The position numbers and the translations under genes were made by a program. A stretch of DNA of 64,000 bases from Taiwanofungus camphoratus (Eukaryota; Basidiomycota; Agaricomycetes; Polyporales; Taiwanofungaceae). Positions within the stretch are counted from its first letter, which is position 1. Each line of letters begins with the position of its first letter. This document shows, piece after piece, positions 63,901 through 64,000 of this stretch. The DNA lies in assembly GCA_003999685.1 (NCBI GenBank), contig CP021221.1, positions 3,224,001 through 3,288,000 on the forward strand, written 5' to 3'. The notes under the pieces are model-generated. The model saw only the letters and a list, made by a program, of their open reading frames with translations. It was not told the origin of the DNA and did no database searches.

Positions 63901-64000
63901 ACGATCTTGCGGGCCTCGCGGAGGCGCTCCCCTTAGTTTGCGAGTGCGACGGAATTGTCGAACGAGGCCATGGCGCGCTTGGGGGCGAATTCGAGGAAGG
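57594..64000. repeat. Array unit 7, partial (6407 bp, cut by the window end)
   Basis: It follows unit 6 without a break and ends inside the TMEM135-like relic, so the array continues beyond the window. Confidence 0.93.
63056..64000 (-). pseudogene. TMEM135-like relic, unit 7, cut by the window end
   Basis: Same as unit 6 displaced by 9600 bp. The start codon and the first exon's 5' end would lie beyond base 64000. Confidence 0.68.

Larger units (their letters stand above)
1..64000. repeat. Tandem array of a ~9.6 kb unit (macrosatellite), 6.67 copies
   Basis: The same sequence recurs with spacings of 9591, 9600, 9600, 9600, 9602 and 9600 bp; for example the motif at 337 returns at 9928, 19528, 29128, 38728, 48330 and 57930. 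All copies are in the same orientation with no spacer, and the array runs off both ends of the window. To move a unit 1 position into unit 2, add 9591 (before 3687), 9593 (4180-4748 and 4930-8657) or 9600 (after 8667). Units 3 and 4 follow at +9600 each, unit 6 lies 19202 above unit 4, and unit 7 is +9600 from unit 6. The unit lacks rRNA genes, so this is not the rDNA array despite the similar unit length. I saw no terminal inverted or long terminal repeats at any recurring point, so the unit boundary used here is arbitrary. Confidence 0.98.

Noticed and set aside
1-64000. Ribosomal DNA array
   Set aside because: The unit length fits fungal rDNA, but I could find no 18S, 5.8S, 25S or 5S rRNA sequence in the unit; instead it holds spliced protein-gene relics.
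1-64000. Tandem array of complete transposons or LTR elements
   Set aside because: No terminal inverted repeats, long terminal repeats, target-site duplications, transposase or reverse-transcriptase motifs were seen at any recurring position. The repeat period alone does not show a transposon.

Overview
The window is one continuous tandem array. A unit of about 9,600 bp is repeated head to tail from the first base to the last: six full-length units plus about two thirds of a seventh, with neither array edge in view. Counting from base 1, units begin at 1, 9592, 19192, 28792, 38392, 47994 and 57594. Units 2, 3, 4, 6 and 7 look identical by eye. Units 1 and 5 differ from them only by a handful of one-base length changes in short homopolymers, plus one 7-bp difference in unit 1. 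I see no rRNA or tRNA gene and no intact transposon, so this is a non-ribosomal macrosatellite or an assembly of one.

The source looks like a filamentous basidiomycete fungus. The best preserved gene is a fungal histidine acid phosphatase (phytase) of basidiomycete type, broken up by many 47-124 nt GT-AG introns including a 9-nt microexon. The DNA is GC-rich, and the second recognisable gene resembles fungal TMEM135-like membrane proteins. No finer taxonomy can be read from the window.

Layout of one unit (unit 1 coordinates): 1-386 and 8817-9591 hold the halves of a decayed minus-strand coding region of unknown family, which crosses the arbitrary unit boundary; 493-985 hold diverged ~200-bp sub-repeats; 1293-1535 is a small unassigned ORF; 1560-1850 repeats pieces of the first two; 2340-3760 has no recognisable gene but many short perfect hairpins; 3780-5460 has a TATA box, a pyrimidine-rich leader and intron-like segments but no identifiable protein; 5461-6487 (minus) is a decayed 5' part of a TMEM135-like gene; 6488-7068 is the divergent intergenic/promoter region; 7069-8362 (plus) is the 5' two thirds of a phytase gene; 8456-8730 is a set of pyrimidine-rich repeats, two strong hairpins around an AATAAA, and a short telomere-like palindrome.

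No set of intact genes works together here. The amplified DNA contains gene relics that keep their 5' ends and shared promoter region but have lost their 3' halves. The points of interest are the array itself and its near-perfect uniformity, the captured divergent gene pair, the related introns scattered in the decayed minus-strand region, and the hairpin clusters. Repeat counts, identity and protein family calls were made by eye, without database searches.
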